DNA of 64,000 bases from Limibacillus halophilus (GTDB lineage: Bacteria; Pseudomonadota; Alphaproteobacteria; Kiloniellales; CECT-8803), in the NCBI RefSeq assembly GCF_014191775.1, contig NZ_JACHXA010000004.1, positions 1 to 64,000 of the forward strand, written 5' to 3'. A program made the translations under genes and the position numbers. Of the stretch, positions 52,182 through 60,850 are shown one piece after another. The notes under the pieces are model-generated. The model did not search any database. It saw only the letters and a list, made by a program, of their open reading frames with translations, and was not told the DNA's origin. How positions within the stretch are numbered: position 1 is the stretch's first letter; the number at the start of each line of letters is the position of its first letter.

Positions 52182-52988
52182 ATGAACCGCGGCGAGAAAG
52201 TTCAAGCCTTTCGGGCACTCCATGTGCCCGGCGTGCCGCTGGTGATGCCCAATCCGTGGGATATTGGGTCGGCAAAGCTGCTGGTAGCGTTGGGGGCGAA
52301 GGCGATTGCCACCACGTCATCGGGATATGCCTTTACGCTCGGCATTCCCGACGGTGGGGCAATGGACCGGGCGACGGCAATCAACCATGCCGCAACGCTG
52401 GCCGCTGCTGTCGATGTGCCGGTCAGCGGTGATTTCGAGAATGGATACGGCGACGATCCTGAAGTTGTGGCTGAAACCGTGCGCCTGGCGGCCGCGGCAG
52501 GATTGGCCGGGGCGTCGATCGAGGATATCGCGTTGCCAGCCGAGGATGCCTATCCGTTCGATCTGGCTGTTGCCCGGATCGAGGCGGCTGTTTCGGCGGC
52601 GCTGGATGTTGACATCGTGCTGACCGCCCGGGCGGATGGATGGCTGCGTCGATCCTATGACCAGGACGAGGCCGTGCGCCGGTGTGAAGCTTTTGCGGCA
52701 GCAGGTGCCGAAGTGATCTACGCCCCCGTTGTCGATGAGGCTACGACCCGGCGGCTGACGGCGATTGGCCCGGCGGTCAATGTGCTTGCAGCGCCCCCGA
52801 TGCTCGACCGCCCGGTGTCTGAAATCGGCGCCATGGGGGCGGCACGGATCTCGATCGGCGGTTCGCTGGCTCGTGTAACACACCGAGCCATAGTCGTTGC
52901 TGCACGGGCGATGCTTGACGATGGAGACCTGCGACGGCTCAAAGCGACGATCGGCGCGGCGGAACTCTCGGCGCTGATTGACGGCTGA
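52182..52988 (+). CDS. Isocitrate lyase / PEP mutase family protein
   Basis: The 268-aa barrel enzyme has PNPWDIGSAKLL (23-34), TTSSGYAFTLG (44-54), metal-binding SGDFENGYG (82-90, Asp84) and SIEDIALP (112-119). True PEP mutase has an EDK...NS loop, and true isocitrate lyase has a catalytic Cys in KKCGH; neither is seen. It belongs to the poorly defined short branch of the superfamily that may cleave or decarboxylate 3-substituted oxaloacetates. AGGAGG precedes the ATG at 52182. Confidence 0.85.
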   Translation: MNRGEKVQAFRALHVPGVPLVMPNPWDIGSAKLLVALGAKAIATTSSGYAFTLGIPDGGAMDRATAINHAATLAAAVDVPVSGDFENGYGDDPEVVAETVRLAAAAGLAGASIEDIALPAEDAYPFDLAVARIEAAVSAALDVDIVLTARADGWLRRSYDQDEAVRRCEAFAAAGAEVIYAPVVDEATTRRLTAIGPAVNVLAAPPMLDRPVSEIGAMGAARISIGGSLARVTHRAIVVAARAMLDDGDLRRLKATIGAAELSALIDG

Positions 52989-53107
52989 ACTGGTGCTAGA
53001 GTTGTTTCCAGGCAAAAGGTGACTGGTCATAATGCGCTTCACACCTTTTCAACTCCCGCAGAACGACGGCGCGGAATTGATAGATGGTCGTTTAACGAGG
53101 CAGGGCG

Positions 53108-53698
53108 ATGTCAGATGACATGATCTATACAGTCGATCGCCGTCAAGCCGTCGCTCGGATTCTTGAGAATCGTCCAGCGGACTTGGCTGTTGTGACGGGG
53201 CTTGGAACACCGACTTATGACGTGGCTGCGGCCGGCGATCATCCATTAAACTTTTATCTTTGGGGAGCAATGGGCAGCGCCGTGATGATTGGCCTGGGCT
53301 TAGCTCTGGCTCAGCCCAAACGCCGAATTCTCGTTGTCACCGGAGATGGGGAAATGCTGATGGGGTTAGGGTCTCTCGCCAGTGCTGCGGTGAAGGGCCC
53401 CGAGAACCTGGGAGTTCTGGTCCTGGATAACGAGCGCTACGGCGAAACCGGAGGGCAAAAAAGTCACAGCGGCAATACCGTGAAGATTGCCGATGTTGCG
53501 AAGTCCTGCGGTTTCCCAGCAGCCGGCACTTATAGCCAGCCTGGTGAGCTGTCCGACCTGCGAAAGAAGTTGCTGCTTGAAAAGGGGCCGGTCATGGCGG
53601 TGCTGAAGGTGGCTGCCGGTGAACAGGCCAGGGTTTTGCCGGAGCGAGACGGCGCCACCCTGCGTTTGCGCTTTCGCGCAGCAGTCATGGCGGCGTGA
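53108..53698 (+). CDS. ThDP decarboxylase beta subunit (sulfopyruvate/phosphonopyruvate decarboxylase-like)
   Basis: This 196-aa protein carries the ThDP pyrophosphate motif. GDG (79-81) in VVTGDGEMLMGLGSLASA leads to LDNERYGETGGQ (106-117) with the metal-binding Asn. It completes the alpha subunit at 51518. NFYLWGAMGSAVMIGLG is the usual domain lead. The two halves flank an ICL/PEP-mutase family gene on one strand, and the TRAP transporter follows at 53942, so the three enzymes and the importer may share a pathway. Confidence 0.85.
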   Translation: MSDDMIYTVDRRQAVARILENRPADLAVVTGLGTPTYDVAAAGDHPLNFYLWGAMGSAVMIGLGLALAQPKRRILVVTGDGEMLMGLGSLASAAVKGPENLGVLVLDNERYGETGGQKSHSGNTVKIADVAKSCGFPAAGTYSQPGELSDLRKKLLLEKGPVMAVLKVAAGEQARVLPERDGATLRLRFRAAVMAA

Positions 53699-53821
53699 CA
53701 GGCACAAGGCGCTGATTGCTCGACGATCCAGAACTTGACTGCCTTTAACGGTTACAACCATAGCGAGTTTTCAAAAATCAAATTTCGACTGACGACCAAG
53801 GTAGTCGCGGCGGTCTGGCTT

Positions 53822-53907
53822 GTTGACGCCCCCACCGTCACCCGTTAGCGTTTCCGCGCAGGTTTTCCTGTCGGTCGTGGGACTGTAGCTCTCAACCGAC
53901 GGTGGGG
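53822..53907 (+). promoter_or_regulatory. Promoter and 10-bp inverted repeat in the TRAP operon leader
   Basis: TTGACG (53823-53828) with TAGCGT 17 bp on may be the promoter. CCCCACCGTC (53830-53839) and GACGGTGGGG (53898-53907) are exact inverted copies 58 bp apart. They could form a long stem in the leader RNA or bind a regulator at two sites. The TRAP binding-protein gene starts 34 bp after it. Confidence 0.45.
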
Positions 53908-53941
53908 TATTTCACAAGAGCAGAATAGGGAGATAATCAAA

Positions 53942-54919
53942 ATGCGTAAAATTCTGGCCGTCGCATTGATGGCAGGAGGGCTTTCCACCTATGGCGTCGG
54001 TGCTTCGGCGGAAACGACCTGGGACATGCCCACGCCTTATCCGGATGGTAACTTTCTGACGCAGAACGTGCGGCAATTCGCGGCGGACGTTGAGAAAATG
54101 TCCGGTGGAGAGTTGAAGATCACGGTTCATAGCGGTGCTTCGCTTTTCAAGATGCCGGAGATCAAGCGGGCAGTTCGCACCGGTCAAGCCCAGATCGGTG
54201 AAATCCTCCTGTCTGCTTATGGCAATGAGAATGCGATTTTCGAAGTCGACGGCGTTCCGTTCCTGGCAACCGGATATGACAACGCCTGGAAGCTTTGGGA
54301 GGCGCAAAAGCCCGTGCTGACAGACGTGTTGGCGGAAGAGAACTTGATGCCGCTGTTTAGCGGGGTATGGCCGGGTCAGGGCCTCTACAACCAAGAGGAA
54401 ATTAGCTCTACCTCGCAGATGCAGGGCGTGAAATTCCGTGCGTACAACGCGGCAACCTCTCGTCTTGCAGAGCTGATGGGCGCCGTTCCCACGACAGTGC
54501 AGTATGCCGAGGTGCCCCAGGCTTTCTCAACAGGTCTCGTTAGCGCGATGCTGACGTCAGCGACCACGGGGGTCGACGTCAAGTCATGGGACTTCTTGAA
54601 GGTGTTTTACAAGACCGATGCCATGCACCCGAAGAACCTCGTATTCGTGAACAAGGATGCTTTTGCGGCCCTCGATGACAAAACCAAGCAAGCCGTGCTC
54701 GATGCCTCAGCAGCGGCCGAGAAACGCGCTTGGGAGCAGTCCAAGGTTGAAGCCGCCAATGCCGTCAAGGAACTTGGCGACAACGGTATGGCGGTCTTGG
54801 ATCCGCCCGCTTCATTGATCGCTGACCTGGAGAAGATCGGCGCTCAGATGACCAAGGAATGGCAGGAAAAGGCCGGCGAAAACGGTCAGCGCCTGCTTGA
54901 CGCATACAAGGCGATGTAA
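53942..54919 (+). CDS. TRAP transporter binding protein (DctP family)
   Basis: A 325-aa periplasmic protein with a signal peptide (ending ASA|ETTW). The mature form shows TRAP landmarks: TPYPDGNFLTQNVRQFAADV, VHSGASLFKMPEIKRAVRTG (with the conserved Arg for carboxylates near EIKRAV), and QGVKFRAYNAATSRLAELMG, where the carboxylate-binding Arg sits. Ligands of this family are usually carboxylic acids. The operon is binding protein, small permease, large permease. GGGAG precedes the ATG. Confidence 0.93.
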   Translation: MRKILAVALMAGGLSTYGVGASAETTWDMPTPYPDGNFLTQNVRQFAADVEKMSGGELKITVHSGASLFKMPEIKRAVRTGQAQIGEILLSAYGNENAIFEVDGVPFLATGYDNAWKLWEAQKPVLTDVLAEENLMPLFSGVWPGQGLYNQEEISSTSQMQGVKFRAYNAATSRLAELMGAVPTTVQYAEVPQAFSTGLVSAMLTSATTGVDVKSWDFLKVFYKTDAMHPKNLVFVNKDAFAALDDKTKQAVLDASAAAEKRAWEQSKVEAANAVKELGDNGMAVLDPPASLIADLEKIGAQMTKEWQEKAGENGQRLLDAYKAM

Positions 54920-54935
54920 AATAGTCGTTGAAGAT

Positions 54936-54970
54936 CGGCCGGTTAGCCTGGGCTAACCGGCCGTTTCTCA
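54936..54970 (+). terminator. Terminator-like hairpin between DctP and DctQ genes
   Basis: A 13-bp perfect stem (CGGCCGGTTAGCC at 54936-54948, GGCTAACCGGCCG at 54951-54963) with a 2-nt loop in this reading is followed by TTTCTCATTT. It lies 39 bp before the small permease start. As in two other operons of this window, it separates the binding-protein gene from the permeases. Confidence 0.8.
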
Positions 54971-55008
54971 TTTCTGCGTGCCGAGAAATTTGGAGCTGTC
55001 GAAAAGGA

Positions 55009-55557
55009 ATGTCCTTGATCAGAACTTCGCTTGATCGGCTTTACCGCGTGTGTGGATATATCGCCGCAATACTGCTCGCCGGTATTGCTATTCTTATTCT
55101 GGCTCAGATTGTCGGACGCTTTTTTGGCGTCCTGGTACCCGCTGCAAATGAGATGGCGGGCTTCTTCATGGCCGGTTCGACATTCTTGGCTCTTGCTTAC
55201 TCCTTCCGGGCTGGGAGCCATATCAGGGTTACGCTCGTACTCTCGGTCCTACCGCTGAAACTGCGCCGTTTCTTCGACATTCTGGTGCTGGTCGCAGGCG
55301 GAGCTTTGCTTGCTTACTCGACCTGGTACACCGCACTGCTCGTGAAGGATTCGCTGAGGTTTGGTGAGGTGTCGGACGGGCTCCTCGGAATTCCGTTGGC
55401 AATCCCTCAGTCCGCAATGTTGTTCGGTTTGGCGATGTTGACGGTTGCCATCGTCGACGAGCTGGTAAATCTGCTGCAGGGCAATACGCCAAGTTTTGAA
55501 GACAGCGCCGATGTCGTATTGGCTAAACCCGACGCGACGACGAAGACGGGGCACTGA
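55009..55557 (+). CDS. TRAP transporter small permease (DctQ family)
   Basis: This 182-aa protein has four transmembrane helices (about 18-40, 50-70, 90-110, 130-150) and the DctQ pattern NEMAGFFMAGSTFLALAYSFR with GSHIRVTLV. It supports the large permease in the inner membrane. The ATG at 55009 has AAAAGGA upstream. It ends two bases before the large permease start. Confidence 0.92.
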   Translation: MSLIRTSLDRLYRVCGYIAAILLAGIAILILAQIVGRFFGVLVPAANEMAGFFMAGSTFLALAYSFRAGSHIRVTLVLSVLPLKLRRFFDILVLVAGGALLAYSTWYTALLVKDSLRFGEVSDGLLGIPLAIPQSAMLFGLAMLTVAIVDELVNLLQGNTPSFEDSADVVLAKPDATTKTGH

Positions 55558-55559
55558 GG

Positions 55560-56867
55560 ATGGAACTCATAACGGAATCCATCCTGCTGGTCGTGTTGCT
55601 GTTCTTCTTCCTGGGGGCAGGGTTGTGGGTCGCCATGTCCCTTGCCGGAATTGGGTTGATTGCCATCCTACTTTTCTCCAGTGCGCCGCCCGGCCTGATC
55701 ATGGCCACGACGATTTGGGGGAACAGCGCCAGTTGGACGCTGACAGCCCTACCGCTTTTCGTTTGGATGGGCGAGATTCTGTTCAGGACCAAGCTTTCCG
55801 AAGACATGTTCCAAGGTTTGGCGCCTTGGGTGGCGAAGCTACCCGGCAGCCTCTTGCATGTGAACATCTTGGGGTGCGCCGTCTTTGCGGCCGTTTCGGG
55901 CTCGTCTGCGGCGACGGCTATGACGGTCGGAAAGATGTCGGTGCCAGAATTGGCGGGCCGTGGTTACGATGAACGTATGTCCATCGGATCTCTGGCAGGC
56001 TCCGGCACCTTGGGCCTGCTCATTCCACCCTCGATCATACTGATTGTTTACGGCGTGTCGGCGGAGGTCTCGATTGTCCGGCTTTTCCTGGCGGGTGTGT
56101 TACCGGGGATTGTTCTGGCGGCGTTGTTCATGGGGTACACCGCTATCTGGGCCCTGCTCAATCCCAGCAAAACGCCAACTGCGCATATCGTCATGAGCTT
56201 CCGCGAAAAGATTTGGGCCTCGCGGCGTTTGATACCAATCCTGATGATCATCGTTTTTGTCATCGGCTCTATCTATTTTGGTTGGGCCACGGCGACCGAG
56301 GCAGCAGCGATCGGCGTTCTCGGCGCACTTTTACTGTCATGGCTGACGGGTTCGCTGAATTGGCCGACCTTTCTCGACAGCCTGATGGGGGCGACACGAA
56401 CCTCTTGCATGATCGCCTTCATCTTGGCGGGTGCAGGCTTCCTGTCGGTGGCGATGGGCTTTACGGGATTGCCGCGGACCATGGCGGAGTTCATCAACGA
56501 GATGAACCTGTCGCCTTATCTTCTGTTGGCGGCCTTAACCGTCTTCTTTGTCGTTCTGGGATGCTTTTTGGATGGCATTTCAGTCGTGGTGCTGACAACG
56601 TCGGTAATTCTGCCAATGGTGGAGGCGGCCGGAATAGACCTAATCTGGTTCGGCGTTTATGTCGTTCTGGTGGTGGAAATGAGCCAAATCACGCCGCCGG
56701 TCGGGTTTAACCTTTTCGTCCTTCAAGGATTGACCGGAAGAAATATTCTCTACATCGCCTGGGCAGCGTTCCCCTTCTTCCTGCTCATGGTTTTGGCCGT
56801 CGGTATCCTCATTGCCGTGCCAGAGCTGGCCACTTGGTTACCGCAAGCAGCGACTGCTCGGAACTAA
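55560..56867 (+). CDS. TRAP transporter large permease (DctM family)
   Basis: The 435-aa permease has about 12 hydrophobic segments, with SGSSAATAMTVGKMSVPELAGRGY (about 115-138), SLAGSGTLGLLIPPSIILIVYG and the C-terminal EMSQITPPVGFNLFVLQGLTG. These are the sodium-coupled IT-superfamily signatures. It completes the TRAP system. It is convergent with the HyuB gene; a weak GC hairpin lies at 56881-56896. Confidence 0.95.
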   Translation: MELITESILLVVLLFFFLGAGLWVAMSLAGIGLIAILLFSSAPPGLIMATTIWGNSASWTLTALPLFVWMGEILFRTKLSEDMFQGLAPWVAKLPGSLLHVNILGCAVFAAVSGSSAATAMTVGKMSVPELAGRGYDERMSIGSLAGSGTLGLLIPPSIILIVYGVSAEVSIVRLFLAGVLPGIVLAALFMGYTAIWALLNPSKTPTAHIVMSFREKIWASRRLIPILMIIVFVIGSIYFGWATATEAAAIGVLGALLLSWLTGSLNWPTFLDSLMGATRTSCMIAFILAGAGFLSVAMGFTGLPRTMAEFINEMNLSPYLLLAALTVFFVVLGCFLDGISVVVLTTSVILPMVEAAGIDLIWFGVYVVLVVEMSQITPPVGFNLFVLQGLTGRNILYIAWAAFPFFLLMVLAVGILIAVPELATWLPQAATARN

Positions 56868-56901
56868 ATGGGGTAGGGTGGGGGCTGCGGCGCCCCGACT
56901 A

Positions 56902-58635
56902 TTATTCTGCAGCGGCGCTGGAGCGGAGTTTCAGGCTGGCCGCTTCGTCCAGATGGCCGTCGACACGGACGATAACCCCGTAGCTGCGGCGCGCTTCTTC
57001 AGGAGACACAAAGCCGCTGCGCACGTCCGCCGCGACCTCTTCCAAGGGGCGCGCAAAAGCATCTCCAAGTCCACCGCCGCCGGGCATTTCCATGATCAGC
57101 TTACGCCCGGCGGGAATGGGTTGGCGTCCCTTCCCGCGCATCATGGTTCCGTCATCCTGGCGTAGCTTGCCAATCATTCCATTCGCACCGCCCTGGCGTC
57201 CGCGTGGCGGGTGTATGCACCTGTCAAACATCGCTGAGATCGCAAAGGGGGCCCCCTCCAGATGACTGATCTCCATGACTTGCCCCAGGCCGCCGCGATA
57301 CCGTCCCGCGCCGCCTGAATCCTCGCGATACTCCTTACGCCATACGATCAAGGGACTGATCGTCTCGGTGACTTCGACCGGTGTGTTCCTTACCCCCGAA
57401 GGGAAGGCCGTCGCTGAGAGGCCATCTTTGCCTATCCGCGCACCCGTGCCGCCGGCATGGAACACATTGATGGCGAACGGCGTCGCTGATCCGTAATCCG
57501 CATCGCCCACCAATCCATGTCCGCCGAGTAGCATCGGATTCCAGAGACAAGAGGTACCCTCGGCCGGCACGCCGCCCTCCAGAGCGGGCTCCAGACACCC
57601 GAGAACCACATCAGGCAGCATCTGTCCAATCGCATGACGCGCAGCGACCGCACAGGGGTGGGGCGCATTCAACAGGCACCCTTCCGGCGCGGTGACGCGC
57701 ACGGCCGACAGTGATCCCGCGTTATTGGGGACCTTTCCGCCGATGATGCAACGCACGCCAAAACTGGCGTAAGCTTGGGTGTAGGTCAGGGGGACATTGA
57801 TGCCATAAGTTGAGACACCGGATGTGCCTTCGAAATCTACCTCGATCCCATCGTCCTTAACGGTGAGTGCAGCAACGAGATCGACCTCCTTTTCATAGCC
57901 GTCAATTCGCATTTTGTTGCGGTAGGTGCCCTTTGGCAGCTTGGCTATCTCGTCCAGCATTGCCTGGTGGGACCGCTCGATAACAAAATCCGCGAGTTCG
58001 GTTAGCGTTTCCATGTCGAACTCTGCCATCATGGCGACCAGGCGCCGACTGCCGGTCTCATTGCAAGCGGCAAGTGAGTAAAGATCGCCTTCTACCTGAA
58101 CCGGCTCTCGTACGTTGGCACGAACCATCTCTAGCAGTGACTGGTTCATGACGCCGGCATGGGCCAAATGCATGATCGGCACGCAGACGCCTTCCTCGTA
58201 AACTTGTCGTCCGTCGGGACCAAAGCCGCGCCCCCCTACATCCACCACGTGGCTGGTCGAGGCAAATAGCGCGACGACGCTACCGTTCAGAAAGGTTGGT
58301 GTGACGACGGTAAAATCGTGCAGATGTCCGGTCCCCAGCCAGGGGTCGTTAGTAATGAAGACATCGCCTTCGCGCATCGTGTCGATCGGGAACTTCTCTA
58401 GAAAGAAACCGACACTGGCCGCCATTGCATTGACGTGACCAGGTGTGCCGGTAACGGCCTGCGCCAACATCCGCCCGGTGGTGTCGAAGACACCGGCCGA
58501 AAGATCGCCGGCCTCACGCACGGAGGTCGAAAAAGCGGTGCGGATCAGGGTCTGTGCCTGCTCTTCGACTACGGAAAGCAAGCGGTTCCACATGATTTGC
58601 TTGCGGATTTCCGCGAGCGCGGTTTCCTTGCTCAT
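56902..58635 (-). CDS. Hydantoinase B / 5-oxoprolinase beta subunit
   Basis: This 577-aa protein has the HyuB landmarks: MWNRLLSVVEEQAQTLIRTAFS at the start, REAGDLSAGVFD, DVFITNDPWLGTGHLHDFT (about 100-118), FASTSHVVDVGGRG, and GGGGLGDAFARPLEEVAADV near the end. It is the second subunit of ATP-dependent lactam ring hydrolases acting on hydantoins, 5-oxoproline or related amides. AGGAG precedes the ATG at 58635, 19 bp after the HyuA stop. It faces the TRAP operon, which may import its substrate. Confidence 0.93.
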   Translation of the reverse strand: MSKETALAEIRKQIMWNRLLSVVEEQAQTLIRTAFSTSVREAGDLSAGVFDTTGRMLAQAVTGTPGHVNAMAASVGFFLEKFPIDTMREGDVFITNDPWLGTGHLHDFTVVTPTFLNGSVVALFASTSHVVDVGGRGFGPDGRQVYEEGVCVPIMHLAHAGVMNQSLLEMVRANVREPVQVEGDLYSLAACNETGSRRLVAMMAEFDMETLTELADFVIERSHQAMLDEIAKLPKGTYRNKMRIDGYEKEVDLVAALTVKDDGIEVDFEGTSGVSTYGINVPLTYTQAYASFGVRCIIGGKVPNNAGSLSAVRVTAPEGCLLNAPHPCAVAARHAIGQMLPDVVLGCLEPALEGGVPAEGTSCLWNPMLLGGHGLVGDADYGSATPFAINVFHAGGTGARIGKDGLSATAFPSGVRNTPVEVTETISPLIVWRKEYREDSGGAGRYRGGLGQVMEISHLEGAPFAISAMFDRCIHPPRGRQGGANGMIGKLRQDDGTMMRGKGRQPIPAGRKLIMEMPGGGGLGDAFARPLEEVAADVRSGFVSPEEARRSYGVIVRVDGHLDEAASLKLRSSAAAE

Positions 58636-58654
58636 GCAACGGCTCCTTGCAACA

Positions 58655-60751
58655 TCAGGCGTTCCTGCGCCTTTCGAGAATAACATAACCACGCGCGTTG
58701 ACCTCAGCTTCAAAGGCTGCGGAGATCACCGTTGTCGTTTGGGCCTCGACAACAACGGCGGGGCCTTGGATTCGATGACCGGGTGAGAGGTCGTCGCGCC
58801 AGTAGACGGCCGCTTCCACACGTTTGCCCAGTCCTGGATCGAAGAGACTACGGGTTCCCTTGGCAAGCAAGCTTCCGCTTGATGTCTCGGTCGGTTCAAT
58901 GACTGTCACGGGTTCGGGTTTGGTTGAGAGCGTCAGTGTCCAACTCAAAACCTCTATATCCATGCCGGGAATTGAACGGCCATAGAGCGCTTCATAGGCC
59001 GTGGTGAATGCCTGCCGAAGCTCGCGTCCATGTACTTCAGTCAGACGCCCGGTTGGGATGGCCACGCTGATCTCGTGGCCCTGGCCATGATAACGCATGA
59101 AGGCTTCAGCTGTTTCCACCAAAGCTGCGCCGGGAGCGCCTTGATCGAGGATCGCCTGCGCCTCGGCGCGCATCTCTTCCATAACCGCGTTGGCAACCTT
59201 GGCATCGAAGGACGAGAGCCGCATATAGCGGCTGCGCACCACCTCATAGGCGACCGGTGCCTTCAAGAACCCGATGGCCGAGCCGACGCCGGCACCTGTA
59301 GGAATCACAATGCGATCTATTTCCAGCTTTTCGCCAAGCCGCGCTGCGTGAAGCGGGGCGGCGCCGCCAAAGGCGATCATTGTGCGGCTGGCGACATCCT
59401 TTCCCCATTCAATAGCGTGGACACGCGCCGCATTCGCCATGTTTTCGTCCACCATCTCGACGATGCCGAACGCCGCCAAATCCTGATCCATATTCAGTTT
59501 ATCGCCGATGGCTTGGGCAACGGCGGCGGCAGCCTTCTCAGGATCAAGATTGACAGAGCCACCCGAGAAGACGCTCGGATCGATGCGCCCGAGGACAGTA
59601 TCGGCATCCGTAACGGTTGGTTCGGTACCGCCCAGACCATAGCAGGCGGGACCGGGCTCCGAACCCGCACTCTCTGGTCCAACGGCGATGCGCCCCAGTG
59701 AATCGATGGCAGCGATTGAGCCGCCACCTGCGCCAATCTCCACCATCTCAATGACCGGAATTCGGACGGGCAATCCAGAGCCCTTCATGAAACGATAGGC
59801 GCGATCGACCTCGAAGGTCCGGCTTTTCAATGGCAAGCCATCGTCAATCAGGCAAACCTTCGCGGTCGTACCTCCCATGTCGTAGCTCAGCACACTTTCC
59901 AAACCCAATTCCAGGGCAACGCGGCTGGCCAAGATGGCGCCGCCCGCCGGGCCGGATTCCACGAGGCGGATGGGGAGTCTCCGCGCGGTTTCCAGGTCGG
60001 TCAGGCCACCGCCGGAGGTGATCAGGAAGAAGGGGCAGGAAAAGCCGCGTTGCTGCAGGGCCAGCTCCAATTCCTTCAGGTAGCGAGCCATCAAGGGTTG
60101 GACGTAGGCATTCGCACAGGTTGTCGATTGGCGCTCGTATTCACGGATTTCCGGGCAGACTTCGCTAGCCAATGATAGCGAAATGCCGGGCAACTCGCGG
60201 CGGAGGATCTCCGCAATTCGCAGTTCGTGCACCGGATTGGCATAGCCGTGGATAAGGCCGATGGCGACGCTCTCGATCTTCTCCTTGCGCAGGACCGGGA
60301 TCAGCGCATGAACCGTATCTTCCGCCAGTTCGATCAGAACATCGCCGCTGGCTGATATTCGCTCGGTAACCGGTAACCGCAAGTGCCTGGGCACCAGGGG
60401 TTTTGGGCGGTCAACATTGATGTCGTATTGCTCAAAACGGTTTTCATAGGCCATTTCCAGGGAATCCCGGAAGCCTTCCGTGCAAATCAACGCTGTTTTT
60501 GCGCCCTTGCGTTCGATCAGTGCGTTGGTGGCGAGAGTTGTTCCATGAATCAGGATCGCGATATCTGCGGGAGAAAGCTTGGCGTCGGCCAACACCTTGG
60601 CAATGCCCGTCAATACGCCTTGTTCCGGCGCGCGAGGGGTCGTCAACGTCTTAGTGGTGGTTAGTTGATCGCCATGCTCAAGCGCTACGTCCGTAAACGT
60701 ACCGCCGATGTCCACTGCAAGACGAGCGCCACTGCCATTCGACTGCGCCAT
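58655..60751 (-). CDS. Hydantoinase A / 5-oxoprolinase alpha subunit
   Basis: The 698-aa ATPase-type subunit begins RLAVDIGGTFTDVAL, the hallmark actin-like phosphate loop. It continues with HGTTLATNALIERKGAKTALI, STTCANAYVQPLMARYL, DMGGTTAKVCLI, GAGGGSIAAID (about 340) and AFGGAAPLHAARLGEKL. It couples ATP hydrolysis to opening of a cyclic amide with HyuB. The ATG at 60751 has AGAAGAAG upstream. It lies 99 bp after the HAD gene on the same strand and probably in one operon. Confidence 0.94.
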   Translation of the reverse strand: MAQSNGSGARLAVDIGGTFTDVALEHGDQLTTTKTLTTPRAPEQGVLTGIAKVLADAKLSPADIAILIHGTTLATNALIERKGAKTALICTEGFRDSLEMAYENRFEQYDINVDRPKPLVPRHLRLPVTERISASGDVLIELAEDTVHALIPVLRKEKIESVAIGLIHGYANPVHELRIAEILRRELPGISLSLASEVCPEIREYERQSTTCANAYVQPLMARYLKELELALQQRGFSCPFFLITSGGGLTDLETARRLPIRLVESGPAGGAILASRVALELGLESVLSYDMGGTTAKVCLIDDGLPLKSRTFEVDRAYRFMKGSGLPVRIPVIEMVEIGAGGGSIAAIDSLGRIAVGPESAGSEPGPACYGLGGTEPTVTDADTVLGRIDPSVFSGGSVNLDPEKAAAAVAQAIGDKLNMDQDLAAFGIVEMVDENMANAARVHAIEWGKDVASRTMIAFGGAAPLHAARLGEKLEIDRIVIPTGAGVGSAIGFLKAPVAYEVVRSRYMRLSSFDAKVANAVMEEMRAEAQAILDQGAPGAALVETAEAFMRYHGQGHEISVAIPTGRLTEVHGRELRQAFTTAYEALYGRSIPGMDIEVLSWTLTLSTKPEPVTVIEPTETSSGSLLAKGTRSLFDPGLGKRVEAAVYWRDDLSPGHRIQGPAVVVEAQTTTVISAAFEAEVNARGYVILERRRNA

Positions 60752-60850
60752 TACGCTTCTTCTCCCAGGTCTCAATTGAGGCACTTACAAGATTGCAAGT
60801 AAGAGACCCTAGACGAAGGCAAAGTGCTTTGCAAAGCTCGGAAACGAGGG

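Noticed and set aside
52182-52988. True PEP mutase and phosphonate biosynthesis
   Set aside because: The mutase-specific EDK...NS loop is absent, and no phosphonate tailoring genes are nearby.
59030-59701. 223-codon plus-strand frame under the HyuA gene
   Set aside because: Antisense to conserved HyuA motifs; no protein-family pattern.
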